NCBI RefSeq assembly: GCF_014645615.1
Contig: NZ_BMMB01000005.1
Coordinates: forward strand, 124,001 to 188,000
DNA length: 64,000 nt
Source of the DNA: Paenibacillus hunanensis
GTDB taxonomy: Bacteria; Bacillota; Bacilli; Paenibacillales; Paenibacillaceae
Direction of reading: 5' to 3'
A model generated the notes under the pieces. The model saw only the letters and a program-made list of their open reading frames with translations. It did no database searches and was not told where the DNA came from. Numbering within the stretch: the first letter of the stretch is position 1; each line of letters opens with the position of its first letter. The position numbers and the translations under genes were made by a program. Of the stretch, positions 8,401-16,390 are shown piece after piece.

Positions 8401-9384
8401 CAGGGACGTATCCTGTTCACTCAGCTTCTGTATGGCACGTATAATTTGCAGGAGATTACCGCTCCAGCAGGCTATGTGCTTGATCCAACTGTACACTCGG
8501 TGACGATCAATGCGGCGAATCAGCAGGCAGGTAATGTACTGTCGATTACACTGACTAATACGAAGGCGCCACCTGTTGTGGGCAGTCTGCTTGTGAACAA
8601 GGTCGATAGTGCGGATGCTTCTATCGCGCTGGCAGGTGCTGTGTTCCAATTGCAGGATGCAGCAGGCGCTAATGCACCGATCGTCGTAACGACCGATGCT
8701 CAAGGACAGGCACTGTTCAACCAGCTGCCATATGGCACTTACAACTTGCAGGAGATTACCGCTCCACAGGGCTATGTGCTCGATTCGACTGTGCATTCGA
8801 TTACGATCGATGCTACGAATCAGCAAGCAGGAACAGGCTTGGTGATGACGCTAACCAATACGAAAACGCCAGTGACACCAACGCCGACTCCTACACCGGG
8901 TACGACGACACCTGGAACACCGACACCAACGCCGTCGAAGCCAGATAAGGATCGTCCATCAACACCAACGACACCTGGTAATGGTAACCCAACACCAGGC
9001 ACGACAACACCAACCGATCCAACGGTTCCGATCAGCGATGATCCTGTACCGCAAGGTACGGTGACACCAGATCAGCCGTCCGTTCCACCGACAGATGAGA
9101 CGACACCGGATATTCCAATTCCGGATGATCCGGTTCCACAGGGTACAACGCCACCAGAAAGCACACCGGACATTCCGGTTCCAGATGAGCCAGTTCCACG
9201 TGGAACGACGGTACCATCTGAGCCTTCGACTCCGGTGAAGCAACCATCTGTACCGATGCTACCGAAGACGGGTGAGGACAGCAATACACCATTCTGGATC
9301 GCTGGTGCTTCGCTTGTTGCTCTTGGTATTTTGTTGAATCGTATGAATAATCGTCGCACACGCTCAAGCGGCAAATCCGAATAA
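5488..9384 (+). CDS. LPXTG cell-wall-anchored adhesin with repeated collagen-binding-like domains and two SpaA domains
   Basis: A 1298-residue surface protein. A signal peptide (residues 1-29, cleavage near LTYA) is followed by a Ser/Thr linker and an N-terminal beta-sandwich domain resembling adhesins of the Sdr/Cna type (about 85-255). Next come five related modules of about 110-130 residues sharing a pattern of INWTI, NA..D, dYtV and AY.I.Y motifs. Two SpaA/Cna-B prealbumin-like domains start near residues 932 and 1032; each has HKVDS or NKVDS lysines and an LQEITAP glutamate suited to an intramolecular isopeptide bond. A Pro/Thr-rich wall spanner follows, then LPKTG at 1258-1262, a hydrophobic helix and an Arg-rich tail for sortase A. 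Start: AAAGGGG is 6-7 nt before the ATG at 5488; an ATG at 5461 has no site. No sortase gene is nearby. Confidence 0.9.
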   Translation: MHLFKKVSVIMIAVILLMTGTLMPTLTYAEDNTSTTANDSSSSSASTTTVQSDTYGTNGSTTAPDNTSGAATPDPATSAAPAATTQSTPAAKKSILTDAFLTDANGNVIQGDGSGAAIDPDAPINLNYKWSLPEDGSYKAGSTFEFDLPSTFTLYNDINNVSLDFGGQSVGSFNATQSGHVTVTFNSTIERYSDIHGTMQFRTALSKQTVSGSTEVKIPVPLGDSSQVIIIYIKPAKGNAISKKGAVITGGKIRWTVDLNTNGEKLDNAVLSDPMLAGLKLDPASIQVYTLNVKGDGSTSQGSQLSSGYTLTADDSQFSLSFDSSTRSAYRVIYVTSITDNAQTVFKNKATLSTSSGSATAEAQVTVQQQFLSKKVDSYDSATGTINWSIGYNLNNQSIPQSQAILKDRFNSSQKLVAGSVKVYDTNNNVLTEGTDYTVTTVAPQNGTTGFDLQFNKDVQTAYTIKYSTAPVGQIIQNDTINNTVTAGNTSASASQPIKGLSFVKTLTDANYIRKDATWKLALDNQGQPLQNALIDDQFPNGGLEFLPDTLKVMRSDGSDYPASLYTVTVNDARAGFRITFLQPPSEPLNITYRTTFDADWKKNKSEVSYQNIAALYWQENGTYRTIPSEARFWPDNLTVNNGSKDGTYNAVTKEITWTIKANYNNKKLTNAVLTDTIEAGQSYVPGSLTVSNMTLLGWWNGVEQGAPVNPADYTVTTPADGANGGTLQIKFAKPINSAYWITFKTTLTGQVIPKSVHNAATLKGNEGDYPWAANVSIPNGGEYVNKTGEQKGNNINWTININRGQSYVENAKIIDTPTSNQILLTDSFHLYNATVGTDGSLKRGTEAVQGTDYKLSVIPGTPEQFELSFTKPIQSAYILDYATLITAGDRDKVSNSVKFTGNGITTGTVQTNKEIIVRSSSASGTGSGATGNLILHKVDSADATISLAGAVFQLQDTLGLRSPITLTTDAQGRILFTQLLYGTYNLQEITAPAGYVLDPTVHSVTINAANQQAGNVLSITLTNTKAPPVVGSLLVNKVDSADASIALAGAVFQLQDAAGANAPIVVTTDAQGQALFNQLPYGTYNLQEITAPQGYVLDSTVHSITIDATNQQAGTGLVMTLTNTKTPVTPTPTPTPGTTTPGTPTPTPSKPDKDRPSTPTTPGNGNPTPGTTTPTDPTVPISDDPVPQGTVTPDQPSVPPTDETTPDIPIPDDPVPQGTTPPESTPDIPVPDEPVPRGTTVPSEPSTPVKQPSVPMLPKTGEDSNTPFWIAGASLVALGILLNRMNNRRTRSSGKSE

Positions 9385-9403
9385 TGTAACACCAAGTAGC
9401 TAA

Positions 9404-9446
9404 CAAAAATCCCACCTTACAGATCATTCGTAAGGTGGGATTTTTC
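9404..9446 (+). terminator. Rho-independent terminator of the adhesin gene
   Basis: Stem AAAAATCCCACCTTAC / GTAAGGTGGGATTTTT with a short loop, 20 nt after the adhesin stop. Confidence 0.9.
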
Positions 9447-9587
9447 TGTCTTATTTCTTGCTCCATTTTTCTTACTACATTTCTGAATACATGTAAGTCT
9501 AATTCTACGTGCATCTGTAGCAAGCTATTCAGATATAGGATATAGAGATGGAATGAGTAGGCTATCCTTATTTTTCGTTATTTCTCC

Positions 9588-11108
9588 TCATTCCTCGTCG
9601 TCCAGATTCAGCATATAGCTAATATCGGAGGCGGCTGTTGGATAGGCATAGATCACACTTTTAAGCTGATCGACTGTTAAGCCGAGGCGAATCGCGACTG
9701 CAAAATGATTGATGAGTTCATCCGCTTCACCGCTCAGCAGATGTGCACCGAGTACCGTTCGCTTTTGCTTATCCAGAATGATCTTAGCAAGTGCCTTCTC
9801 TCCACCTGTACGCTTATAGGTGTACCAGGAGGACATATCGTAGGTCTTAATGCTGACTTCATCGCCCCGTTTACGTGCATCCTGCTCTGATAGCCCGACA
9901 GTTGCTAATCGCGGCATCGTGAAGGCGACACTTGGAATCTCGGTGTACTCTGCTTTTTGCGAAGGGCCATGCAGCATATTATTCGCCGCTATCTTACCTT
10001 CCAGACCTGCGATTGGAGTAAGTGGCAAGCCCGGCGATGCCGCACAATCTCCAGCTGCATACACCTGCGGATTGCTCACACTTTGCAAATATTCATTGAC
10101 GGTGATGCCTTTCTTCTGCGATTCTACATTACCCTGCTCCAGCTCCAGACGATGAATATTCGGTCTACGCCCAGCACCGTGGACGATCAAGCCACATTCG
10201 ATATGAAGCAGCTCGGATGACTCGTTCGTAATCGATTCAGATGTAGCGGAGGCTGACGACGGAGACTGTGCAGAAGCGTCAGCGTGCTCATTGTCAGCTT
10301 GCTTGTAACGCGCATGAATTCGGTATAACGGCTGATTCGGCTGTGCGATTGGCGCTAGCGAGGAAGCTGTAACTATGGCGCCACCTGTCTCGGAGTCAGG
10401 ATGCAGCAGTTCAATCGATTCCAGCTCGACATTCAGATGAATCTGAATGCCTGCCTGTCTGGATTGCTCCACCAGCGCATCCACCTGCTCGGGATCAAAG
10501 CCCTTGAGTGGACGATCACTACTATGCAAAATATGCACCTTCGCTCCAGCACGAGCGGCAATATGAGCAAATTCAAATGAAATATAGCCACCACCTACAA
10601 AGACGATCTGCTCTGGCAAATGCTCTAGCCCCAAGAAGCCATCGCTATTCGTCATATGCTCTTCACCCGGAATCGATAACGGTGCAGGCTCCGCTCCGGT
10701 TGCAATGAGAATATACCGTCCGGTTAATTGCTGTCCGTTCAACTCAATCGTTTGCTTGCCTGTAAAATGCGCCTGTCCGTGTAAGGTATGAATACCTGCC
10801 TCCTGTAGCTTCTGTTCATGTGCTTCAGGCATCGGCTCGGTAAAGGTACGTTTGAATGCCATCAGATCCGACCAATCGATCATTGCCGTGACATCCATCC
10901 CTTTGCCACGCATACGTGCTGTTCGCTCGACCAGATCAGCAGCTCCAACCAGTACTTTTTTCGGATCACAGCCACGCAGGGCGCAGGTTCCACCATATTC
11001 CCGTTCATCGATAATGGCGACCTCCCAGCCTTCCTGGCGGCAAAGCTGTGCAGCAGCGGCACCTGCACTTCCGGTTCCAATTACGATCAGATCATAGGTT
11101 GATGTCAC
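9588..11108 (-). CDS. FAD/NAD(P)-dependent pyridine nucleotide-disulfide oxidoreductase
   Basis: 506-residue flavoprotein of the glutathione reductase/dihydrolipoamide dehydrogenase/mercuric reductase superfamily. FAD-binding GTGSAGAAAA starts near residue 11. The redox pair is in GGTCALRGCDPKK (CxxxxC, about residues 42-47), the NAD(P)-binding Rossmann motif is GGGYISFEFA, and the second FAD motif is YAAGDCAA; a dimerisation domain follows. The active-site surroundings (ALRGCDPKK rather than VNRGCIPSK) place it in an uncharacterised subgroup. A Ser/Ala/Asp-rich insertion lies near residues 245-300. GTG start. I cannot say which disulfide or metal substrate it uses. Monocistronic on the minus strand. 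Confidence 0.85.
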   Translation of the reverse strand: MTSTYDLIVIGTGSAGAAAAQLCRQEGWEVAIIDEREYGGTCALRGCDPKKVLVGAADLVERTARMRGKGMDVTAMIDWSDLMAFKRTFTEPMPEAHEQKLQEAGIHTLHGQAHFTGKQTIELNGQQLTGRYILIATGAEPAPLSIPGEEHMTNSDGFLGLEHLPEQIVFVGGGYISFEFAHIAARAGAKVHILHSSDRPLKGFDPEQVDALVEQSRQAGIQIHLNVELESIELLHPDSETGGAIVTASSLAPIAQPNQPLYRIHARYKQADNEHADASAQSPSSASATSESITNESSELLHIECGLIVHGAGRRPNIHRLELEQGNVESQKKGITVNEYLQSVSNPQVYAAGDCAASPGLPLTPIAGLEGKIAANNMLHGPSQKAEYTEIPSVAFTMPRLATVGLSEQDARKRGDEVSIKTYDMSSWYTYKRTGGEKALAKIILDKQKRTVLGAHLLSGEADELINHFAVAIRLGLTVDQLKSVIYAYPTAASDISYMLNLDDEE

Positions 11109-11425
11109 GTCGTATCGCCTCGTTCCCTGTAAGATAGTTAGGTGCTCTATTACCTTTTAACCTTGAATACAGGCACACAATCGATGAATATATCGTAACC
11201 AATGATTTGTCTATACCTGTGTAACAGGGCTTTCTTCCTGGTTAATATATAGAAGAGACAGGACAGATAGGTTAGCACGAATAAGACTATTCAACCAATT
11301 TGCTGTATCACTCGTCGGAAATGCTATTAACTGGGAATTGTCATCTTTTTATCCTTTCTTTTATTTACACACCATGTTAAATTGTAAAAAAAATCTATTA
11401 AATACAGATCAGAGGGGTTATGACG

Positions 11426-12157
11426 ATGAGAAAATTATGGCTTACATTGACGATGACCGCTGTATTTGTCGGAAGTGCCGCCATTCCTGCTACACCGAGT
11501 TTCGCAGCTTCTAGTGATAGCAAGCCAGATGGCACGTACACGATGGATCTGAATGATGATGGGAGCTATGAAGGCGATGTAGAGGACGATACGTACGGTG
11601 ATGAGGGCACGATGGATGATATCGATCCTGCACTGGTCGCTGAAGCGGATCAGTTCGATCTGTATCTCGGTCAGCTCGGTGCATTACTGGATTACGAAGA
11701 CAAAGCGTGGGCTGCCTACAATACCAATGATTATGTCAGCTCCAAAAACCGTAAGCAGGAATATCAGCTGATGACCTATACGGTGATCCCGAACTATACC
11801 AAGTTTTTGTCTGGATTAAAGCAGATCAAGCCTGAAAATGCAGAGGTTGCCCGCATTCACGCTCAATATGTGAAGGGTGCGTCCGCTGAGTTTGAAGCCT
11901 TTATGCTTTACAAAAAATATGTATCCACTCCCAAAATGAACGACCAGCTTCTGAAAAAAGTTCAAGCTAAGCTAACTGAAGGTAGTGATCTGATCGACCA
12001 GTTCTATAGCGATATCGATCAGTATCAGGTTCGCTTTGATGTGTTGTACGATTATGAAGACGATGGTAGCTATGACGATGAAGGCTACTACGATGAGGAA
12101 GCTGACAATTCAAGCACAGATGTAACGCCAACCGCATCAATGGACGATTTTATTTAA
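11426..12157 (+). CDS. Secreted helical protein of unknown function (paralogue 1)
   Basis: 243 residues with a signal peptide (cleavage near SFAAS). An acidic Asp/Glu/Gly-rich segment precedes the core, and an acidic Asp/Glu/Tyr-rich tail follows it. The core (about residues 70-200) is helical and contains YTVIPNYTKFLSGLKQIKPENAEVARIHAQY, closely matched in the gene that follows. GAGGGG lies 8 nt before the ATG at 11426; the ATG at 11420 is too close. The spacing of acidic runs could bind cations, but this is a guess. No named family recognised. Confidence 0.8.
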   Translation: MRKLWLTLTMTAVFVGSAAIPATPSFAASSDSKPDGTYTMDLNDDGSYEGDVEDDTYGDEGTMDDIDPALVAEADQFDLYLGQLGALLDYEDKAWAAYNTNDYVSSKNRKQEYQLMTYTVIPNYTKFLSGLKQIKPENAEVARIHAQYVKGASAEFEAFMLYKKYVSTPKMNDQLLKKVQAKLTEGSDLIDQFYSDIDQYQVRFDVLYDYEDDGSYDDEGYYDEEADNSSTDVTPTASMDDFI

Positions 12158-12207
12158 GCTTTTCGTTAATATAGCTAATTGTATAGCGGTACAAGCTTGA
12201 TCATGTT

Positions 12208-12252
12208 GCGGCGGATATGGATGGCTTTCTTGCAAAGCGTTCTATATCCGCC
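12208..12252. other. Hairpin between the two secreted paralogues
   Basis: Arms GGCGGATAT (12210-12218) and ATATCCGCC (12244-12252) without a T-run. It lies between the paralogous genes and could act as an RNA stem that attenuates or protects a shared transcript. Confidence 0.45.
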
Positions 12253-12359
12253 AATGTACAGGATCGTAGACGGGCTGTATTGTTCTATCCCTGCCTCACC
12301 TCTCCTTCACAGGATCAATAGGTTATAACCATCTCATATACATAAAGGAGCTCACCCCT

Positions 12360-12977
12360 ATGAAAAAGAAACTTTCTTTACTGCTCGCCCTAACGGTTGT
12401 ATTTGGCTTGACTGTCCCTTCTGTTGTCCCTTATGCACAGGCAGCTTCTACCGATACGACAACAACAGATAGTAGCACAAACAGTACGGTGCAGCCGCCA
12501 ATGAACGAGGATACAGGCACAGATCCAGATCTCGATACAGGTGAAGATCCAGAGCTTGATCCTGCAATGCTCGCTGAAGCTGAGGCCATGATTTCCTATG
12601 GAGATCAATTGGATGCCATTGCTGTATATGAGGAACGAGCGGTTGATACGTACAATAAATTCCGCTATGTGACATCAGCGAATCGCAAGCAAGCGTATTC
12701 GGCGCTCACTTATACAGTCATCCCGAACTATACCAAGTTCCTGGCAGGACTCAAGCAAATTAAACCAGAAAGCGTTCAGCTCGCCAAAATTCATGCGAAC
12801 TACATCAAAGCAACTTCACTTCATCTGGAAGCAATGACATTGTTCAAAAAGTATGTATCCAGTCCAAAGCTAGACGTATCCATCTTAAATAAGGCAAATC
12901 AAAAGGTCGATGCAGGTATGGCTGCCCTGAATAGCTATAAAAAAGCGCTCGATGCCTATACTGCCCAATTTAACTGA
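12360..12977 (+). CDS. Secreted helical protein of unknown function (paralogue 2)
   Basis: 205 residues with a signal peptide (MKKKLSLLLALTVVFGL through AQAAS), a Thr/Ser and Asp/Pro/Glu-rich linker, and a helical core (about residues 75-205). The core shares YTVIPNYTKFL.GLKQIKPE, a following IHA.Y and a LFKKYVS.PK motif with the preceding gene. It lacks the acidic C-terminal tail of its partner. AAAGGAG is 9 nt before the ATG. The two genes look like a tandem duplication, separated by 202 bp with a hairpin. Confidence 0.8.
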   Translation: MKKKLSLLLALTVVFGLTVPSVVPYAQAASTDTTTTDSSTNSTVQPPMNEDTGTDPDLDTGEDPELDPAMLAEAEAMISYGDQLDAIAVYEERAVDTYNKFRYVTSANRKQAYSALTYTVIPNYTKFLAGLKQIKPESVQLAKIHANYIKATSLHLEAMTLFKKYVSSPKLDVSILNKANQKVDAGMAALNSYKKALDAYTAQFN

Positions 12978-13046
12978 GTACAAGCCGAATCATATACGTA
13001 AGCCAATCGATACGATCTATCCCGTACCATTCGGAATAAAAACGTC

Positions 13047-13094
13047 AATAGCCGATACATCCACAGCTCGATCGCTGTGAGTGTATCGGCTATT
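13047..13094. terminator. Bidirectional terminator between convergent genes
   Basis: Stem AATAGCCGATACA / TGTATCGGCTATT with an inner CACAGC/GCTGTG stem, placed between the secreted paralogue 2 (plus) and the ROK gene (minus). Confidence 0.75.
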
Positions 13095-13101
13095 GCTATG
13101 T

Positions 13102-14319
13102 CTACATCTCCATCCGCTCCAGCACCATTACCGCGGCACCTACCGAGGCGGCGCGCTCCTGTAAATAGCCACGCGAAAATTGGGGATATGTTGCTGGCTC
13201 CCCATAAATTTGCTGCTGTGCCACATGAATCGCTGTGTCGTAGTAGCCGGGCGCTGCTTGAATCAGGGCACCACCTAGAATGACACGCTCTGGCTGTAAT
13301 GTATTGATCAGGTTCGCCAGTCCGATGCCCATATAGCCTGCCGAGCGATGGAACATCTCCTGTAGTGTCGGATCGCCCTGCTGTAAACGAGTCGTAATTC
13401 GCTCCCAATCGAGCATATCCATCGGTGCCGTATGCTGATCCTCATGCTCCGCTGCTACAGGTGTCCAATCCAGACCCATGCGGCTATGCTGACGCACCTG
13501 CTGCTCCAGCGCCTGAATCGACGCATACGCTTCAAGCGCTCCGTAGTTCCCCTGATCATGCAGCCTTGCACCTCCAGCCGCCACGATCATTTGCCCAACG
13601 GCTCCCTCCTTGTCTACCGCTCCACGCATCAGCCGTCCATCGGATAAATACGCAGATCGAATGCCCATCCCCGCATTCACATATAGCACATGACGCACGT
13701 TATCTTCACGCATCGCCCAGTGTTCCCCTAGCAGAGCCGTATTCGTTCCATTATCCAGTAGTGCAGGCAGCTCCGTGCGCTCCATCAGCAAGCGACAGAT
13801 CTGCACCTGTTGCCAGCCCGGTGCATTAAAATAGATCGGATGATGAATCATCCCTGTCTCATGATCCAGCGGCCCTACCGCACCAACACCAATACCAAGA
13901 ATCCGGCGGCGGCTCATATGCCGCTCAGCGAGCACCTGCTGAACCTGCTGCCCCACCTCTTCTACCAGCTTCTCCGGGGTCATGCTCTCATCCATCGACC
14001 AGCGATAGGAATACAATGTATTCATACGCAGATCGTACAAGCCCAGCACGGAGTATACCCGCGAAATATCCAATCCGAAAATATACCGATTATGTGCGTT
14101 CATCCGGTACAATACAGGCTTACGTCCTCCTGTCGATTGCCCCAGACCAGATTCGACGATCCAGCCCTCATGCAGCAGCTCATCCAGCACACGATTCAAG
14201 CTACTGCTCGTAATATCAATATCCTTCATTAACTCAAGCTTGGAAACGTCATCCTGTGCAGCAATCCGCTCATACGTCTGCCGCTTTAACGTTTTGGCTG
14301 TATTTTGGTACACATTCAT
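13102..14319 (-). CDS. ROK-family transcriptional regulator (NagC/XylR type) lacking the zinc motif
   Basis: About 405 residues. An N-terminal winged helix-turn-helix (roughly residues 5-65, SKLELMKDIDITSSSLNRVLDELL) is followed by an actin-like ATPase-fold ROK domain (GLDISRVYSVLGLYDL, then GIGVGAVGPLD). It is probably a repressor of sugar genes. The usual ROK cysteine cluster CxCGxxGCxE is replaced by ARLHDQGNYGALE, and the GEIGH histidine motif by GAVGQ, so zinc binding and kinase activity are unlikely. Start uncertain: ATG 14319 or GTG 14313, with GGGAG just upstream. No adjacent sugar operon, so the target is unknown. Confidence 0.82.
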   Translation of the reverse strand: MNVYQNTAKTLKRQTYERIAAQDDVSKLELMKDIDITSSSLNRVLDELLHEGWIVESGLGQSTGGRKPVLYRMNAHNRYIFGLDISRVYSVLGLYDLRMNTLYSYRWSMDESMTPEKLVEEVGQQVQQVLAERHMSRRRILGIGVGAVGPLDHETGMIHHPIYFNAPGWQQVQICRLLMERTELPALLDNGTNTALLGEHWAMREDNVRHVLYVNAGMGIRSAYLSDGRLMRGAVDKEGAVGQMIVAAGGARLHDQGNYGALEAYASIQALEQQVRQHSRMGLDWTPVAAEHEDQHTAPMDMLDWERITTRLQQGDPTLQEMFHRSAGYMGIGLANLINTLQPERVILGGALIQAAPGYYDTAIHVAQQQIYGEPATYPQFSRGYLQERAASVGAAVMVLERMEM

Positions 14320-14615
14320 TCTCCCTATAGATGACATCATACAATGCCATTTGATATGTCTAGTTACGTTCATACGTCGAGCTTCATCCACATCGTGATA
14401 TGTAGCTCCTATACCTCACTCTATTGTAGCTACCTTATGACGGAATAACCACCATCTAAAATGATCCCGCTCCAATGTCCAAATTTGCATAATTCATCCT
14501 ATGGGCAATGGAAAGTGATCAACGATGCATACAATAAAACGAAGCTCGCCAAGCTTCTGGATCGTGCTGCTGGCAGAGCGACTTCTTCTTCCTAAAAATT
14601 ATCATCAGCGCATAC

Positions 14616-14653
14616 AAAAACCGCCTGTCTCTTATCGAGCACAGGCGGTTTTT
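14616..14653. terminator. Bidirectional terminator in the ROK / TraB-like intergenic region
   Basis: Stem AAAAACCGCCTGT / ACAGGCGGTTTTT with a 12-nt loop. The rest of the 14320-14809 gap holds no convincing gene. Confidence 0.8.
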
Positions 14654-14809
14654 ATGATCACGTTTGTTACTTGCGGGCAGTAGTAGTATCGAAGTTTGGT
14701 AGGTACGGATTCTAAAGCTATAAATACAGTAACGCTGTATAACCTTTGCTTTTACCAAAATCACTCGTATTAAACCGTGTGTTCAACCATAACCAGCACG
14801 GTATCCAAA

Positions 14810-16183
14810 CTATTTACGTACTACCGTGTAGCCCTTCTTCTGTAGCAGATGGACAATGCCATCATCACTCAGATAGTGGGCTGCACCCACAACGATGAAG
14901 TACTTTTTGCCGCCGCCATTTCTCAGGTAACCATCGATTTTGTCGACCATACCGATATTACGATCGACCAGCATCGCTTTGTGGTATTCTGGAATATCTT
15001 CGGAGCTTGTGGTCATTTGATACAGCTCGACTTCATTACCCGTTTTCCAGGTTTCCGCCATTTTGTCGACCGAATCATCGGTTTTGCCATCGGCATAGTC
15101 TTCATAGCCACGAAGCGCAGAGTACAATAGTAAATCCTGCAATTCTGGCGAGAAGTTGTTCAGCATACCGAGCTGAGACTGATCGGATTCCAGTTCAATT
15201 ACAGGCAGCTTACGCGCGACTGCTTGCTTGAGGAAATACAGATCGATTCCGTTGTCCGCCTGGTACTTGGACGTGGAATTGGCAATGGAGTCAACGATCA
15301 TTTCGACAACCCATGGCTTGAATTCATTGAGTGCATCGGGTTCTTTTCCATTTTCTTTCAGGAATTTGCCAAGTTTGGCGTATGTATCCGCAGCGATATG
15401 ATTAGGGAGTATGCTGCCATCCTGATACGTGCCCATTTGTGCGATTTGCTGGTAAAATTGATCATCTGTCGTTTTGGTAATGTCTACTTCAACGCCAAGA
15501 TAATCGGCTTGAGCGAAAGCATCCTCATATTCCTTACGCAGCGGATAAAAGCTGTCGTTCGCAATATGCATGGAACCGACCAGATAGACGGTATTGCCAT
15601 TCGCTTGCACTTCCCACATAAAGCCTTTGCCACCCGTTTGTACAGCTGGCGTTGCTGGTTCTGTCGTGGTCGCTGGTGGTGAAGTAACAGGTGGTGTTGC
15701 TGGAGCGACAGGTGCTACCGTATTGTCTACCGACGGTGCCGCTGCGTTATCTGCTGGTGCAGTAGACGGCGCTGGAGCTGCTGGAACGGTTACAGGAGCG
15801 GTGATTTGAATCGTGCGCGTTTTGGCATTCCAGCTTACCGCGTATCCGGTCAGATCGCCAAAAGTACGAATCGGCACGTAGATCGTACCATTCAGCTTGG
15901 TCAGCTTGCTTTTGACAGTGACGCTTTTGCCATTCACGATGGCAGTGATGTTGTTGCCAGATACGCTGGACAGGGTGATGCCCATCGCTTTGAGTGTAGA
16001 ACGCAGCGGTACAAGTGTCGTCTGCTGCTGTACAGTAGGCGCTACGCCTGTGCTGTACTCTACTTTCTTCTCGTTGACTTTGACCGTCAGCGGCTGGGCT
16101 GCGGATGCCAGCGCCGGGGTAACGGTTACAAGCAGACCCGCTGCGAGAACCAGGGACAGTAATGGATGATGCCAATTTTTCAT
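14810..16183 (-). CDS. Secreted TraB/GumN-family protein with copper-amine-oxidase N-terminal-like domain (copy 1)
   Basis: 457 residues. A signal peptide (to about ALASAA) is followed by a copper-amine-oxidase-N-like stalk domain (residues 30-125: VNEKKVEYS, TLVPLRSTLKAMG, YVPIRTFGDLTGYAVSWN), then an Ala/Pro/Thr linker (130-185). The rest is a TraB/GumN domain with its conserved VGSMHIA at the start and VVGAAHYLSDDGIVHLLQKKGYTV at the end. TraB/TIKI relatives are putative metalloproteases and the two conserved GxxH-type motifs are present; activity here is not established. AGAGGGAG precedes the ATG. Closely paralogous to the gene at 17490. Confidence 0.88.
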   Translation of the reverse strand: MKNWHHPLLSLVLAAGLLVTVTPALASAAQPLTVKVNEKKVEYSTGVAPTVQQQTTLVPLRSTLKAMGITLSSVSGNNITAIVNGKSVTVKSKLTKLNGTIYVPIRTFGDLTGYAVSWNAKTRTIQITAPVTVPAAPAPSTAPADNAAAPSVDNTVAPVAPATPPVTSPPATTTEPATPAVQTGGKGFMWEVQANGNTVYLVGSMHIANDSFYPLRKEYEDAFAQADYLGVEVDITKTTDDQFYQQIAQMGTYQDGSILPNHIAADTYAKLGKFLKENGKEPDALNEFKPWVVEMIVDSIANSTSKYQADNGIDLYFLKQAVARKLPVIELESDQSQLGMLNNFSPELQDLLLYSALRGYEDYADGKTDDSVDKMAETWKTGNEVELYQMTTSSEDIPEYHKAMLVDRNIGMVDKIDGYLRNGGGKKYFIVVGAAHYLSDDGIVHLLQKKGYTVVRK

Positions 16184-16330
16184 TGCAGGACTCCCTCTGA
16201 ATGTGATGATATCCGAACTGTCCCATTCCTTGAATGATCAGGGATGATGCAAGTCAAACGTGTCTCTATTAATATTGCATATTCTTATTTGGAGTACAAT
16301 ATCCTTGTTACTGTATATTCATATTTTCAT

Positions 16331-16382
16331 AAAAAATAGGGAATCGCTGACATGGTGCCTGTTGTCAGCGTATTCCCTATTA
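16331..16382 (-). terminator. Terminator of the alpha/beta hydrolase gene
   Basis: Long stem AATAGGGAAT-CGCTGAC / GTCAGCG-TATTCCCTATT, ending on the minus strand in TTTTTT, 9 nt after the hydrolase stop. Confidence 0.85.
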
Positions 16383-16390
16383 GCTTCGTA

